Source of the DNA: Arthrobacter globiformis
GTDB taxonomy: Bacteria > Actinomycetota > Actinomycetes > Actinomycetales > Micrococcaceae
NCBI RefSeq assembly: GCF_003261175.1
Contig: NZ_QLNP01000017.1
Coordinates: 62,001-126,000 of the forward strand
Length of the DNA: 64,000 bases
Direction: 5' to 3'
The notes beneath the pieces are model-generated. The model was not told where the DNA came from. It saw nothing but the letters and a program-made list of their open reading frames with translations, and searched no databases. The translations under genes and the position numbers were made by a program. Positions 8,905 through 18,478 of this stretch are shown piece after piece; the stretch's first letter is position 1, and each line of letters starts with the position of its first letter.

Positions 8905-9864
8905 ATGCACCAGCTCGCGATTCTCGACGACTACCAGCGCGTGGCCCACAGCTTTGCCGACTGGAGCTCCCTCGAACAGCGTGGCGTCGACGTCACCGTG
9001 TTCAACCAGCACCTCGCCACTGAAGCGGAGGTTGTGGAAACGCTGCAGGACGCCAGCGTCATTATTGCCATGCGGGAGCGAACGCCCTTTCCGGGCCGGG
9101 TCCTCGAAAAGCTGCCCCGGCTGAAACTGCTGGTCACCACCGGCGCCGCCAATGCCTCGATCGACGTGGAGGCAGCCTCGCGGCTGGGGATCACCGTCTG
9201 CGGAACGGGCGGCTCCCCCACGGCCGCGCCCGAACTGACGTGGGCGCTGCTGCTGGCGTTCGCCCGGAACCTGACCCAGGAGGAGGCCTGCCTACGCAGC
9301 GGGCGCTGGCAGACGGGCGTCGGCTTCGAGCTGTCCGGCAAGACCCTCGGAATTGTGGGGCTGGGCAAAATCGGGAAGCGGATCGCCGGCTACGGCCGCG
9401 CCTTCGGGATGGAGGTGCTGGCCTGGAGCCAGAACCTGACCGAGGAAACCGCTGCGGCGGCGGGCGCCCGCAAGGTCGGCAAAGACGAGCTGTTCCGGGA
9501 GTCCGACGTCGTGTCCCTGCATCTGCGGCTGTCGCCGCGTTCGGAGGGGATAGTCGGTGAACGTGAACTGCGCCTGCTCGGCCCGGACGGCGTGCTGGTG
9601 AACACTGCCCGCGGCCCCCTGGTGGATCAGCGGGCGCTGGTCACGGCACTGCATGAGGGGTGGATCCGCGGAGCAGCGCTCGACGTGTTCGACCAGGAAC
9701 CGCTGCCCGCCGGCCATCCCCTCCTCGGGGCGCCCCGGACCCTGCTGGCTCCGCATCTGGGGTATGTGACCGATGCCAGCTACCGGGCCTTCTTCGGCGG
9801 CGCGCTCGAGGACGTCACGGCGTGGCTGGACGGCTCCCCGATCCGGACGCTGACGCCCAACTAG
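8905..9864 (+). CDS. D-2-hydroxyacid dehydrogenase family protein
   Basis: The 319-residue NAD(P)-dependent dehydrogenase is of the SerA/D-lactate type. The Rossmann motif is GKTLGIVGLGKIGKRIAGYG. The catalytic residues are visible as Arg in VNTARGPLVDQ, Glu in FDQEPLP and His in LAPHLGYVT. The substrate class is 2-hydroxy acids or 2-oxo acids; which one is not evident. The ATG at 8905 was chosen because AGAAGGA lies 6-9 bases upstream and the protein then begins with the family's MHQLAILDDYQ; an in-frame start 24 bp earlier is less likely. The gene converges on the large PEP-synthase-like gene, with a shared terminator between them. Confidence 0.88.
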   Translation: MHQLAILDDYQRVAHSFADWSSLEQRGVDVTVFNQHLATEAEVVETLQDASVIIAMRERTPFPGRVLEKLPRLKLLVTTGAANASIDVEAASRLGITVCGTGGSPTAAPELTWALLLAFARNLTQEEACLRSGRWQTGVGFELSGKTLGIVGLGKIGKRIAGYGRAFGMEVLAWSQNLTEETAAAAGARKVGKDELFRESDVVSLHLRLSPRSEGIVGERELRLLGPDGVLVNTARGPLVDQRALVTALHEGWIRGAALDVFDQEPLPAGHPLLGAPRTLLAPHLGYVTDASYRAFFGGALEDVTAWLDGSPIRTLTPN

Positions 9865-9912
9865 GTAGCACATCAGGGCGTTCCCAGCTCTGAGAACGCC
9901 CTGTGCTGCTAC
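9865..9912. terminator. Bidirectional terminator between convergent genes
   Basis: An inverted repeat (AGCACATCAGGGCGTTC against GAACGCCCTGTGCTGCT, with a loop of about 10 bases) fills the short gap between two convergent genes. The ten inner base pairs are perfect. Confidence 0.75.
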
Positions 9913-9922
9913 CCAGTTGGGG

Positions 9923-12643
9923 TCAGCTACCGGAACTGTCGAGCGTGACGGTTCCGGCGTCGCCGTCGACCTTTACCTGCTGTCCGCTGGTCACGCGCTG
10001 GGTAGCCACGCCCGTACCCAAAACGGCGGGGATGCCGTACTCCCGGGCGACGATCGAGCTGTGGCTCAGCGGGCCGCCAACATCCGTGACCACGCCGGAC
10101 GCCATCGCAAACAGCGGTGTCCAGGCGGGGGTGGTCATGCGTGCCACCAGCACCTCGCCCGGTTGCATGCTGGCGAAGTCGTCGGGACCCTGCAGCAGCC
10201 GGGCCGGCGCGCTGACATGTCCGGAGCTGGCGCCGACGCCGGTGATGACGGCGCCCGCCTTTTGCTGGGTTCGTGCGGGCATCATGCTCCCGAAGGCCCG
10301 TTCCATCCAGCGGCTTTCGGGCAGCAGCTGCGGGGCCGCGGCTTTCCGCTGGCCCCGCCACAGCATCTTGCGCTGTTCAACGGCCTCGGCCCGCACCGGC
10401 CGGTCCGTGCCCGTGATGGCCGCGCCGGGCTTAGCCAGCCCGAAGTCGACGGCGTTGCGGAGTTCGTCGAGACGGAGCCAGAAGATGTCGGACGGTGCGG
10501 CGATGACGCCCGAGGCCGTGAGCCGCGCCCCCAGTTCCAGCAGCATCCGGCGCATCAGCGGCCAGGCCAGTCCGACGTCGGCCAGAGCGTCTTCACGGAC
10601 GGGCGCCGCTTTCTGCGCCCAGCGCAGCAACCTGCGGAAGACTGCACGACGGCGCGGCCCCAGCCTGGCGCTGATCAGCCGGCCCTGCTCCTCCCGCCGG
10701 TCGGCAGACCGCTGCTGGCGCTCGTGCGGATCCTTCCCCTGCCCGCGCACGAAGTACCTCAGGGTCTCGAGCAGGGCGGAGGGGTCATCGGCCGGCACGG
10801 GGTTGACGAAGTCCAGGTTGTAGACGGCGTGCCCGTAGCGGTCCAGGTGCCGCTGGAGGCGGGAACTCCACTCGTCCCACTCGTCCTGGTCCACCGCCGC
10901 AATCCCGTCCACGCCCGCGCCCCTACCCGCCGGGGGCGTGCCGCTGCGGAGAGCTTCGGCGATGCCGGCCGCTGGTCCCTCCGTGATGGCCGAGGCGAGT
11001 CGCGGCCTTTCGCGGGTCCACACGGCCAGGTCATACAGGGATTTCTCCGCGCGGATGGGTTCGCTGTCATAACCGACGAGGAAGACTTCCGCGGACGGGT
11101 CCCCGGGCCGCCGGACGAGCTTGTCGTAGTAGCCCCGGAACATGATCTCGCTGGTGGCCGCGATCGGGATGATGGACTGCACGGCGGTGTAATAAGCAGC
11201 GCCCGCGTCCAGCAGCGCGGAAATGCCTTTCAGCAGTTCTGAAGCAGGACGGTCCGACGGCGGTTTGGCCGCCCAATACTTCACCAGCCCGCGGTACTTC
11301 GGGTGCGAGTGGTCGCGCCATCCCTTGATGCCCATGTTGGCCTTGCCCTGGGCCAGCGCCCGCATCGCCGTCAGCGACTTGCCCATGACCCGCCGCATCC
11401 CCGCGTTGTTGTAGTAGTAGTACGCGTAGCCGTTGACGGTGGGCAGCGAGATGTCCCCGGGCCGCACCACGCTCTTGCCGAAAGCCTCGTTGAGCAGGGC
11501 GTTCAGCGACCGCACCACGGCGCCGTCGATGAGGTCGGCGAACAGGGGCGACAACGGGTCCGGCAACTGCTCGACGATGCTGGCCCGGAAGTACATCCCG
11601 TTCGGATAGGGCAGCGGCCACTCCGTCGGAGCATCGGCCGAGGGCTCCGGCAACGCGGTGATGGGACGGGCCTGCAGGATGAAGAAATCCCCTGCCGCCT
11701 GCGCCCACTCGATATCCTGGGGCACCCCGAAGTGCTGCGCAATGGCCGTTCCCTGCCGGGCCAGCGCGGCCGCCGCATCGTCGCCGAGCACCGGCTCCCG
11801 GCGCTTCTCTTCGGGGACCGGCTGCTCCCTGGTGCCTATTCCGCCGTAAACCGTCATGACGTCCTTGTCGGCCGTCCGGCGCTGCCTTACCCGGCCCGTC
11901 GCGGCATCCACTATGACGTCGTCCGTGGTGACGGCCCCGCTGACCACCGATTCACCCAGCCCCCAGGCGGCACTGATCACTACCTCGTCGCGGCGGCCGG
12001 TGGCGGGGTTGGCGGTGAACAGCACGCCGGCGGCCCCGGCGTCGACCATCTCCTGGACCACCACCGCGAGGCGCACCGTGGTCGGATCAAAGCCGTTCCG
12101 TACGCGGTACGCCATGGCGCGGGCATTCCACAGCGACGCCCAGCAGTTGATGACGGCGGCGACGACGGCGTCTGGCCCGGAGACGTTCAGATATGTGTCC
12201 TGCTGGCCGGCGAAGCTGGCCGAGGCGAGGTCCTCCGCGGTGGCCGACGAGCGAACCGCAACCCGCGCGGCGTAGTCGCCGCTGGACTCCGCGCCGTCCT
12301 CTTCGCCCAGGTCCGCCGCCTGGTGGCTCAGCCGCCTGTAAGCAGCGCGGACTTCGGCACCAATCTCCTCGGGCATCGTGCTTTCGGCGAACAGGGAGCG
12401 GATCTGCCGCGCGGCGGTCTCGTAGTCGTCGTTCGAAGCGCCGGCGGGAAGCGCGGCGAGCTCGAGGATGCGGCCGGCGATCCCGTTGGCGTTGACGAAG
12501 TCCTGGTAGGCCGGCGTGGTGAGAACAAAGCCCGGCGGCACCGGGAAACCGGCCCGGGCCAACTCGCCGAGGTTTGCACCCTTGCCGCCTGCCTCGTCCA
12601 CATCGCCGCGTCCCAGCTGGTCAAAGTCCTTTATGTAGGTCAT
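9923..12643 (-). CDS. PEP synthase-like / rifampin phosphotransferase-like enzyme
   Basis: The 906-residue enzyme has an N-terminal ATP-grasp domain of the PEP/pyruvate-binding type (GGKGANLGELARAGFPVPPGF near residue 18; RSSATAEDLASASFAGQQDT near 135). A central helical region of about 450 residues follows. The swivelling phosphohistidine domain is at the very C-terminus, with catalytic His861 in GGPLSHSSIVAREYGIPAV. True PEP synthases carry the histidine domain in the middle and end in a PEP-binding TIM barrel. The order ATP-grasp, central domain, His domain is that of rifampin phosphotransferases, which inactivate rifamycins by phosphorylation. Other phosphotransferases share this plan, so the substrate is uncertain. 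I saw no rifamycin-associated promoter element upstream. It is followed by a shared terminator. Confidence 0.8.
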   Translation of the reverse strand: MTYIKDFDQLGRGDVDEAGGKGANLGELARAGFPVPPGFVLTTPAYQDFVNANGIAGRILELAALPAGASNDDYETAARQIRSLFAESTMPEEIGAEVRAAYRRLSHQAADLGEEDGAESSGDYAARVAVRSSATAEDLASASFAGQQDTYLNVSGPDAVVAAVINCWASLWNARAMAYRVRNGFDPTTVRLAVVVQEMVDAGAAGVLFTANPATGRRDEVVISAAWGLGESVVSGAVTTDDVIVDAATGRVRQRRTADKDVMTVYGGIGTREQPVPEEKRREPVLGDDAAAALARQGTAIAQHFGVPQDIEWAQAAGDFFILQARPITALPEPSADAPTEWPLPYPNGMYFRASIVEQLPDPLSPLFADLIDGAVVRSLNALLNEAFGKSVVRPGDISLPTVNGYAYYYYNNAGMRRVMGKSLTAMRALAQGKANMGIKGWRDHSHPKYRGLVKYWAAKPPSDRPASELLKGISALLDAGAAYYTAVQSIIPIAATSEIMFRGYYDKLVRRPGDPSAEVFLVGYDSEPIRAEKSLYDLAVWTRERPRLASAITEGPAAGIAEALRSGTPPAGRGAGVDGIAAVDQDEWDEWSSRLQRHLDRYGHAVYNLDFVNPVPADDPSALLETLRYFVRGQGKDPHERQQRSADRREEQGRLISARLGPRRRAVFRRLLRWAQKAAPVREDALADVGLAWPLMRRMLLELGARLTASGVIAAPSDIFWLRLDELRNAVDFGLAKPGAAITGTDRPVRAEAVEQRKMLWRGQRKAAAPQLLPESRWMERAFGSMMPARTQQKAGAVITGVGASSGHVSAPARLLQGPDDFASMQPGEVLVARMTTPAWTPLFAMASGVVTDVGGPLSHSSIVAREYGIPAVLGTGVATQRVTSGQQVKVDGDAGTVTLDSSGS

Positions 12644-12783
12644 GACCCTGCGTCCCTTCTGCCCGGGAACCGGGACCGCGGCATTGCGGCTGGTGACCCC
12701 GTTCTAGCGCTGCACCCTATTTTGGCACCGCACGTTTTTCTGGCAATGGGGAAGGCCAGCGGGAACGGCTACCGAGGGGCTGG

Positions 12784-13215
12784 CTAGACGTCGCCGCGCG
12801 GACGCCACACCACCACGGCCTGCGAACGGGGCCTAGGGCGCTGGCCGCGCGCCAGGCTCACCACGTCGCCGGCGGTGCCGGCGGCGAAGATCCGGGAATC
12901 CAGCGGCTGACGACGGCGGGCCAGTTCGTCGGTCAGTTCGGCCACCCGGTGCTGCAGGGCAGCAACCTGGTTTTCGAGTTCCAGGATGCGTTTGATCCCC
13001 TCGAGCGAGACGCCCTCGTGGGACAGACGCTGCACCTCACGGAGCCGGTTCACGTCCCGCTGGGAGTAGCGGCGGGACTTGCCCGGCGCCCGGCTGGGCG
13101 AGACGATGCCCAGCCGGTCGTACTGGCGGAGTGTCTGCGGGTGCATGTCGGCGAGCTCGGCGGCCACCGAGATGACGAAGATCGGCTGATCAAAGTTGAT
13201 TTCCACGGCCGGCAC
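12784..13215 (-). CDS. hspR: Heat-shock repressor HspR, MerR family
   Basis: The 143-residue MerR-type repressor has its winged helix-turn-helix at residues 13-80 (FVISVAAELADMHPQTLRQY, then SRRYSQRDVNRLREVQRL). A coiled coil follows (ILELENQVAALQHRVAELTDEL). HspR binds HAIR inverted repeats and, with DnaK as co-repressor, shuts off the dnaK operon. It is the last gene of the dnaK-grpE-dnaJ-hspR cluster, 6 bp after dnaJ. Two HAIR sites flank the operon promoter at 16.9 kb, which supports an autoregulatory loop. The C-terminal tail beyond about residue 105 is less conserved. Confidence 0.95.
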   Translation of the reverse strand: MPAVEINFDQPIFVISVAAELADMHPQTLRQYDRLGIVSPSRAPGKSRRYSQRDVNRLREVQRLSHEGVSLEGIKRILELENQVAALQHRVAELTDELARRRQPLDSRIFAAGTAGDVVSLARGQRPRPRSQAVVVWRPRGDV

Positions 13216-13221
13216 CCGTCG

Positions 13222-14199
13222 CTAAAGCCGGGCCTTGGCTGCCAGGCCCTGGCGGACGTCCGCACCGGTGGTGGCGGCCGCAAATGCTTTCACGGCCTCC
13301 TCCGCTTCCTTGCTCAGGTTTTGCGGTACGGCGACGTCGATGGTCACCAGCAGGTCACCGGTACCCTTCGACGTCTTTACGCCGCGGCCTTTCACCCTGA
13401 GTGTGCGCCCCGACGGAGTACCGGCGGGAACGCGGACCCGGACGTGTTCACCGTCGATCGTGGGAACCTCGATGTCGGCGCCCAAAGCAGCTTCGGGGAA
13501 GCTGACGGGCACGTGGATCCGGAGGTTGTCGCCGTCGCGGGTGTAAAAGTCATGGTTCTTGACGTTTACCGTGACCAGCAGGTCGCCGTTGCCCGCAGGA
13601 CCGTACTGGCCCTTGCCGCGGACGCGCACCTTCTGGCCGTCCTTGATGCCCGCAGGTACCCGGACGTCGATGACCTCACCGTCCGGTTCACGCAGCCCGA
13701 TGGTGGTGCCGCGGATGGATCCGGAGAAGGAGATGCTGGTGCTGGCCGTCCGGTCGGCACCCTTCTGCGGGGCGCGCTGGTAGCCGGCCGGGCCGCCCCC
13801 GAAGCCGCCGCCAAACAGGTCGGCGAACTCGGGCGGGATGCCGCCAGCAGAACTGAATCCGCCGGGCTGGCGGCCGCCGCCGCCGGTGAACAGGCCGCCG
13901 AAGAGGTCCTCGAAGCCGCCGTTCGCGGTGCTGCCCGCGCCGTGCGGGGCAAAGCGTGCACCGCCGCCCATGGCACGGATGGCGTCGTACTGCTGCCGCT
14001 CATCAGGATCGGACAGCACGGAGTACGCCTCGGAAATGTCCTTGAACTTCTTCTCCGCAGCAGCATCCCCGGAGTTCGTATCAGGGTGGTGCTGCCGAGC
14101 GAGCTTCCGGTAAGCCTTCTTGATGTCAGCGTCGGAAGCGTCCTTGGCAACACCAAGGATCTTGTAAAAGTCCTTGTCCACCCAGTCCTGGCTAGCCAA
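13222..14199 (-). CDS. dnaJ: Co-chaperone DnaJ lacking the zinc-finger domain
   Basis: The 325-residue J-protein starts with a J domain (DFYKILGVAKDASDADIKKA; HPD triad at residues 38-40). A long Gly/Phe-rich linker (about 75-140) follows, then the two C-terminal substrate-binding barrels (about 150-310). The four CxxCxGxG zinc motifs of classical DnaJ are absent, so it is a type II (CbpA-like) protein, as is usual for the hspR-linked DnaJ of actinobacteria. It stimulates the DnaK ATPase and delivers clients. A hairpin repeat lies between this gene and grpE, and hspR follows after 6 bp. Confidence 0.93.
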   Translation of the reverse strand: MASQDWVDKDFYKILGVAKDASDADIKKAYRKLARQHHPDTNSGDAAAEKKFKDISEAYSVLSDPDERQQYDAIRAMGGGARFAPHGAGSTANGGFEDLFGGLFTGGGGRQPGGFSSAGGIPPEFADLFGGGFGGGPAGYQRAPQKGADRTASTSISFSGSIRGTTIGLREPDGEVIDVRVPAGIKDGQKVRVRGKGQYGPAGNGDLLVTVNVKNHDFYTRDGDNLRIHVPVSFPEAALGADIEVPTIDGEHVRVRVPAGTPSGRTLRVKGRGVKTSKGTGDLLVTIDVAVPQNLSKEAEEAVKAFAAATTGADVRQGLAAKARL

Positions 14200-14225
14200 T
14201 GGCGTTTCCTTTCAAAAATCTGTGC

Positions 14226-14282
14226 CGAAATGGCAGTTCACAGCAATGTGGTTGCCCAGCACTACTGCGAACTGCCATCTCG
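14226..14282. repeat. REP-like hairpin between grpE and dnaJ
   Basis: Arms CGAAATGGCAGTTC (14226-14239) and GAACTGCCATCTCG (14269-14282) match at 13 of 14 positions, with a 29-base loop. The core resembles the inverted repeat at 42312-42374 (AACTGGCAG / CTGCCAGTT). There is no T-run, so it looks more like a repeated palindrome or mRNA-stability element than a terminator. Confidence 0.65.
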
Positions 14283-14294
14283 ATGGGGGTAATG

Positions 14295-14972
14295 CTACGC
14301 CGGGACCGCGACGATTACCTGTGCCGCCCGGAGGACCCGCTCACCCGACTTGTAGCCGGATCGGAGCACCTGGCTGACGGTGTCAACCTCGATGTCATCG
14401 CCGGGCTGCTGGATGAGGGCCTCGTGGATGGTCGGATCGAACTCCACGCCGGTCTCGTCGATGCGGGTCAGTCCGTACGTCTTCAGCGCGTTCTCCAGCT
14501 TGGTGGCGATCGCGGCGAACGGGCCGTCCGCGAGGTCACCGTGCTGGCGGGCAGCGTCGACGTCGTCCAGCACCGGCAGCAGGGAGTTCAGGACGCCGAC
14601 GACGGCCATCTCCCCTGCCACGGCACGGTCGCGTTCAACCCGCTTGCGGTAGTTGACGTACTCGGCCTGCAGGCGGAGCAGGTCGTTCTTCAGCTCCGCC
14701 GCCTCGGCGCCGGTGGTTGCGCCTGCCGGAACCCCCTGCGCCACGGACTCGTCGGCGGGCACCTCGACCTGGTTGAGGATTTCCTCAGCCTGGGCGAGGG
14801 CGTCGCCGTCGGAATCCGACGGGCTGGTGTCCGAGGACTGCCCGCCCTCCGGGTGCCGGGCCTCCCCGGTCACGGGGTCCACCTTGCGGTGGTCCCGGAT
14901 GACCGGCTCGTCGCGGCTGCCGCTCTGGTCTCGGGAAGAGTTGTGCTCTTCTTCGTTACCGTGATGCGGCAT
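14295..14972 (-). CDS. grpE: Nucleotide exchange factor GrpE
   Basis: The 225-residue protein releases ADP from DnaK. The N-terminal third is acidic and low in complexity. It is followed by a long helix (AEAAELKNDLLRLQAEYVNY, RKRVERDRAV) and the C-terminal beta-rich head with the family block YGLTRIDETGVEFDPTIHEA. The ending VLRSGYKSGERVLRAAQVIV is typical. It lies 2 bp after dnaK in the same operon. Confidence 0.95.
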   Translation of the reverse strand: MPHHGNEEEHNSSRDQSGSRDEPVIRDHRKVDPVTGEARHPEGGQSSDTSPSDSDGDALAQAEEILNQVEVPADESVAQGVPAGATTGAEAAELKNDLLRLQAEYVNYRKRVERDRAVAGEMAVVGVLNSLLPVLDDVDAARQHGDLADGPFAAIATKLENALKTYGLTRIDETGVEFDPTIHEALIQQPGDDIEVDTVSQVLRSGYKSGERVLRAAQVIVAVPA

Positions 14973-14974
14973 GG

Positions 14975-16909
<1,935 letters not shown>

Positions 16910-16911
<2 letters not shown>

Positions 16912-16937
16912 TTTACTCCGCACGGAATTTAAGTCAA
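16910..16937 (-). promoter_or_regulatory. dnaK: dnaK promoter
   Basis: On the minus strand TTGACT (16932-16937) is followed, after a 16-base spacer, by TAAAGT (16910-16915). This leaves a leader of about 60 bases before dnaK. The promoter is bracketed by the two HAIR sites, so bound HspR should block RNA polymerase. Confidence 0.7.
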
Positions 16938-16943
16938 TCGAAA

Positions 16944-16964
16944 CTTGAGTCATGTACGCTCAAC
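16944..16964. promoter_or_regulatory. HAIR operator 2 for HspR
   Basis: CTTGAGT-N7-GCTCAAC has one perfect arm and one with two mismatches to the HAIR consensus. It lies just upstream of the -35 element. Confidence 0.8.
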
Positions 16965-16997
16965 TTTGCTTCGGCCCGAAGCTCTTCGGGCGCAGGA

Positions 16998-17040
16998 AAC
17001 CCCCGATACTCGGCGGAAACCCGCGGAGTACCGGGGGCTT
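16998..17040. terminator. Hairpin terminator after the acidic repeat protein gene
   Basis: AACCCCCGATACTC (16998-17011) pairs with GAGTACCGGGGGCT (17026-17039) at 12 of 14 positions. It sits about 45 bp beyond the stop of the minus-strand gene at 17084 and separates it from the dnaK promoter. There is no clear T-run. Confidence 0.6.
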
Positions 17041-17083
17041 AATAAGCTAGGGGAGTCCGATTTCGCCCAGCGTGAACGTGCGC

Positions 17084-17470
17084 TTAACCTCGCGAGGACG
17101 TGGCGCCGTCTTCCTTCTTCGGTTCTTCCGCAGCACCGTTTTCGGGGGTGGCTCCGGCAGCACCGTAGTCACCCTCCGGATATTCGCCTTCTTCATCCCC
17201 GGGCAGCTCCTGGCCGACGGTGCCGGCGCGGCCATAGTCGCCCTCGGGGTATTCGCCTTCGTCTTGCTCCGCGGGGGCTCCGACCGCACCCGCGTCACCG
17301 TAATCACCCACCGGATACTCGCCCTGGGGCTCGGTGGCTGCCTTATCCCCCGCCACCCCGGCATCGCCGTAGTCGCCCTCAACGTACTGGCCGCTGTCCC
17401 CCTCGAGCGCCGGATTTTTGGAACCGGTGTGGGCCTTTCCCGCGGCGCCGGACTCACTGTTTTCGGTCAT
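17084..17470 (-). CDS. Acidic protein with four EYPEGDYG-type repeats
   Basis: I do not recognise a named family. The 128-residue protein is strongly acidic and rich in Gly, Ala and Glu, with no predicted signal peptide or membrane helix. It is built from four repeats of about 22-28 residues. Each repeat centres on G(E/Q)Y(P/V)(E/V)GDYG followed by xAGxxG: GQYVEGDYGDAG, GEYPVGDYGDAG, GEYPEGDYGRAG and GEYPEGDYGAAG. The linkers between repeats vary. The ATG at 17468-17470 has GGAG about 11 bases upstream. It lies upstream of dnaK on the same strand and is separated from it by a hairpin and the HAIR region. It is probably disordered; a role cannot be given. Confidence 0.65.
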   Translation of the reverse strand: MTENSESGAAGKAHTGSKNPALEGDSGQYVEGDYGDAGVAGDKAATEPQGEYPVGDYGDAGAVGAPAEQDEGEYPEGDYGRAGTVGQELPGDEEGEYPEGDYGAAGATPENGAAEEPKKEDGATSSRG

Positions 17471-17607
17471 CGGTTGATCACTCCTTCGAAAGGACTGCGC
17501 GCACCCGGTCCGGGCGCAGTGGCAGTCTACTCAGCTGGCGCGGGCAGCAACAGGGGCCGGAGCAGCCGCGCCCTGCGCGTCGTGCCGGCAGCGGCAATGC
17601 GGACGAG

Positions 17608-18327
17608 CTACAGCCCGGCGAGATCGGCCAGCACGGCGATATGGTGCTCGAACAGTTCATCGGGCGCGGAGAAGGTGCCGGCGCCATACTGCCCGAACAC
17701 TTCAAAACTCACAGCGCCAAAGAGTGACGCCCAAACAAGGGTGCCGCGGGCCAGCAGAGCATCCGGGACCTCCACGCCCAGCTCACGCCGGATTGCCTCG
17801 AGGTCGGCGGCCAGGGGCGCCGGAACCGCGGAAGGCCCGCGCCCGGCAAGCCGGGCGGCCCGGTGGGCGGCGTCCAGTATCTGCACCAGGCTGATGACCA
17901 CCCGCGTGCCGGGCGCCGTAGTGCGCTCCGCAGGGGCCTGATAGCCCGGCACGGGGCTGCCGAACAGCAGGCCGTAGCGCGCCGGCTCCCGGAGGGCCCA
18001 CCCGCGGACAGCGCGGGCAAGCGCGGCGAATCGGCCCCTGAACTCTTCGGCCGGGACGGCCTTGACGGCCGCATCCACCGCATCCCCAAGATCGTTGTAG
18101 GCGTCCACGAGCAGGAGGGTCAGCAGCTCATCGCGGCTCCCGACGTAGCGGTAGACGGCAGAGGAGACCACGCCCAGGTCACGGGCGACGGCGCGCAGCG
18201 AGAGGGCGGCGGCCCCGCGTTCCGCCAGATGCCGCCGGCCCAGCCCGATGATGTCGGCGATGGTCTGCGCCCGGGCCCGTTCGCGCGGTGTGCGGATTTC
18301 CCCGCCGGCGTGAGAGGTGGCTGGCAT
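17608..18327 (-). CDS. TetR-family transcriptional regulator
   Basis: The 239-residue regulator has an N-terminal TetR helix-turn-helix (LSLRAVARDLGVVSSAVYRYVGSRDELLTLL, about residues 43-73). A C-terminal ligand/dimer domain of the TetR_C (WHG) type follows, including the phrase ARYGLLFGSPVPGY. It is divergent from the NAD-epimerase gene at 18479. Three copies of an AGAGCAGTGYTC operator sit in the 150-bp gap. It most likely represses itself and the epimerase gene until an unknown small molecule binds. Confidence 0.9.
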   Translation of the reverse strand: MPATSHAGGEIRTPRERARAQTIADIIGLGRRHLAERGAAALSLRAVARDLGVVSSAVYRYVGSRDELLTLLLVDAYNDLGDAVDAAVKAVPAEEFRGRFAALARAVRGWALREPARYGLLFGSPVPGYQAPAERTTAPGTRVVISLVQILDAAHRAARLAGRGPSAVPAPLAADLEAIRRELGVEVPDALLARGTLVWASLFGAVSFEVFGQYGAGTFSAPDELFEHHIAVLADLAGL

Positions 18328-18348
18328 CAGCCCAGCATGGCACGAATC

Positions 18349-18428
18349 AGAGCAGTGTCAACAATTGAGAGCAGTGCTCTTGACTTTGACATGCCGGTGG
18401 TCGCATCCTTATTTCGAGAGCAGTGCTC
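18349..18428. promoter_or_regulatory. Triple operator for the TetR-type regulator
   Basis: A perfect 13-bp palindrome AGAGCA-g-TGCTCT lies at 18368-18380, and an 11-bp core copy GAGCA-g-TGCTC at 18418-18428. A degenerate copy AGAGCAGTGTC starts at 18349. All three lie between the divergent regulator and epimerase genes. A TTGACA (18386-18391), a candidate -35, lies between two of the copies. Confidence 0.75.
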
Positions 18429-18478
18429 GCATAACCAGACTTGGTCCCGCCGGGTCCATCCGTGAAGGAGAACTTTCA

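Noticed and set aside
12644-12783. Possible rifamycin-associated element upstream of the phosphotransferase-like gene
   Set aside because: I looked for the known inverted-repeat element and saw no match in the 140-bp gap.
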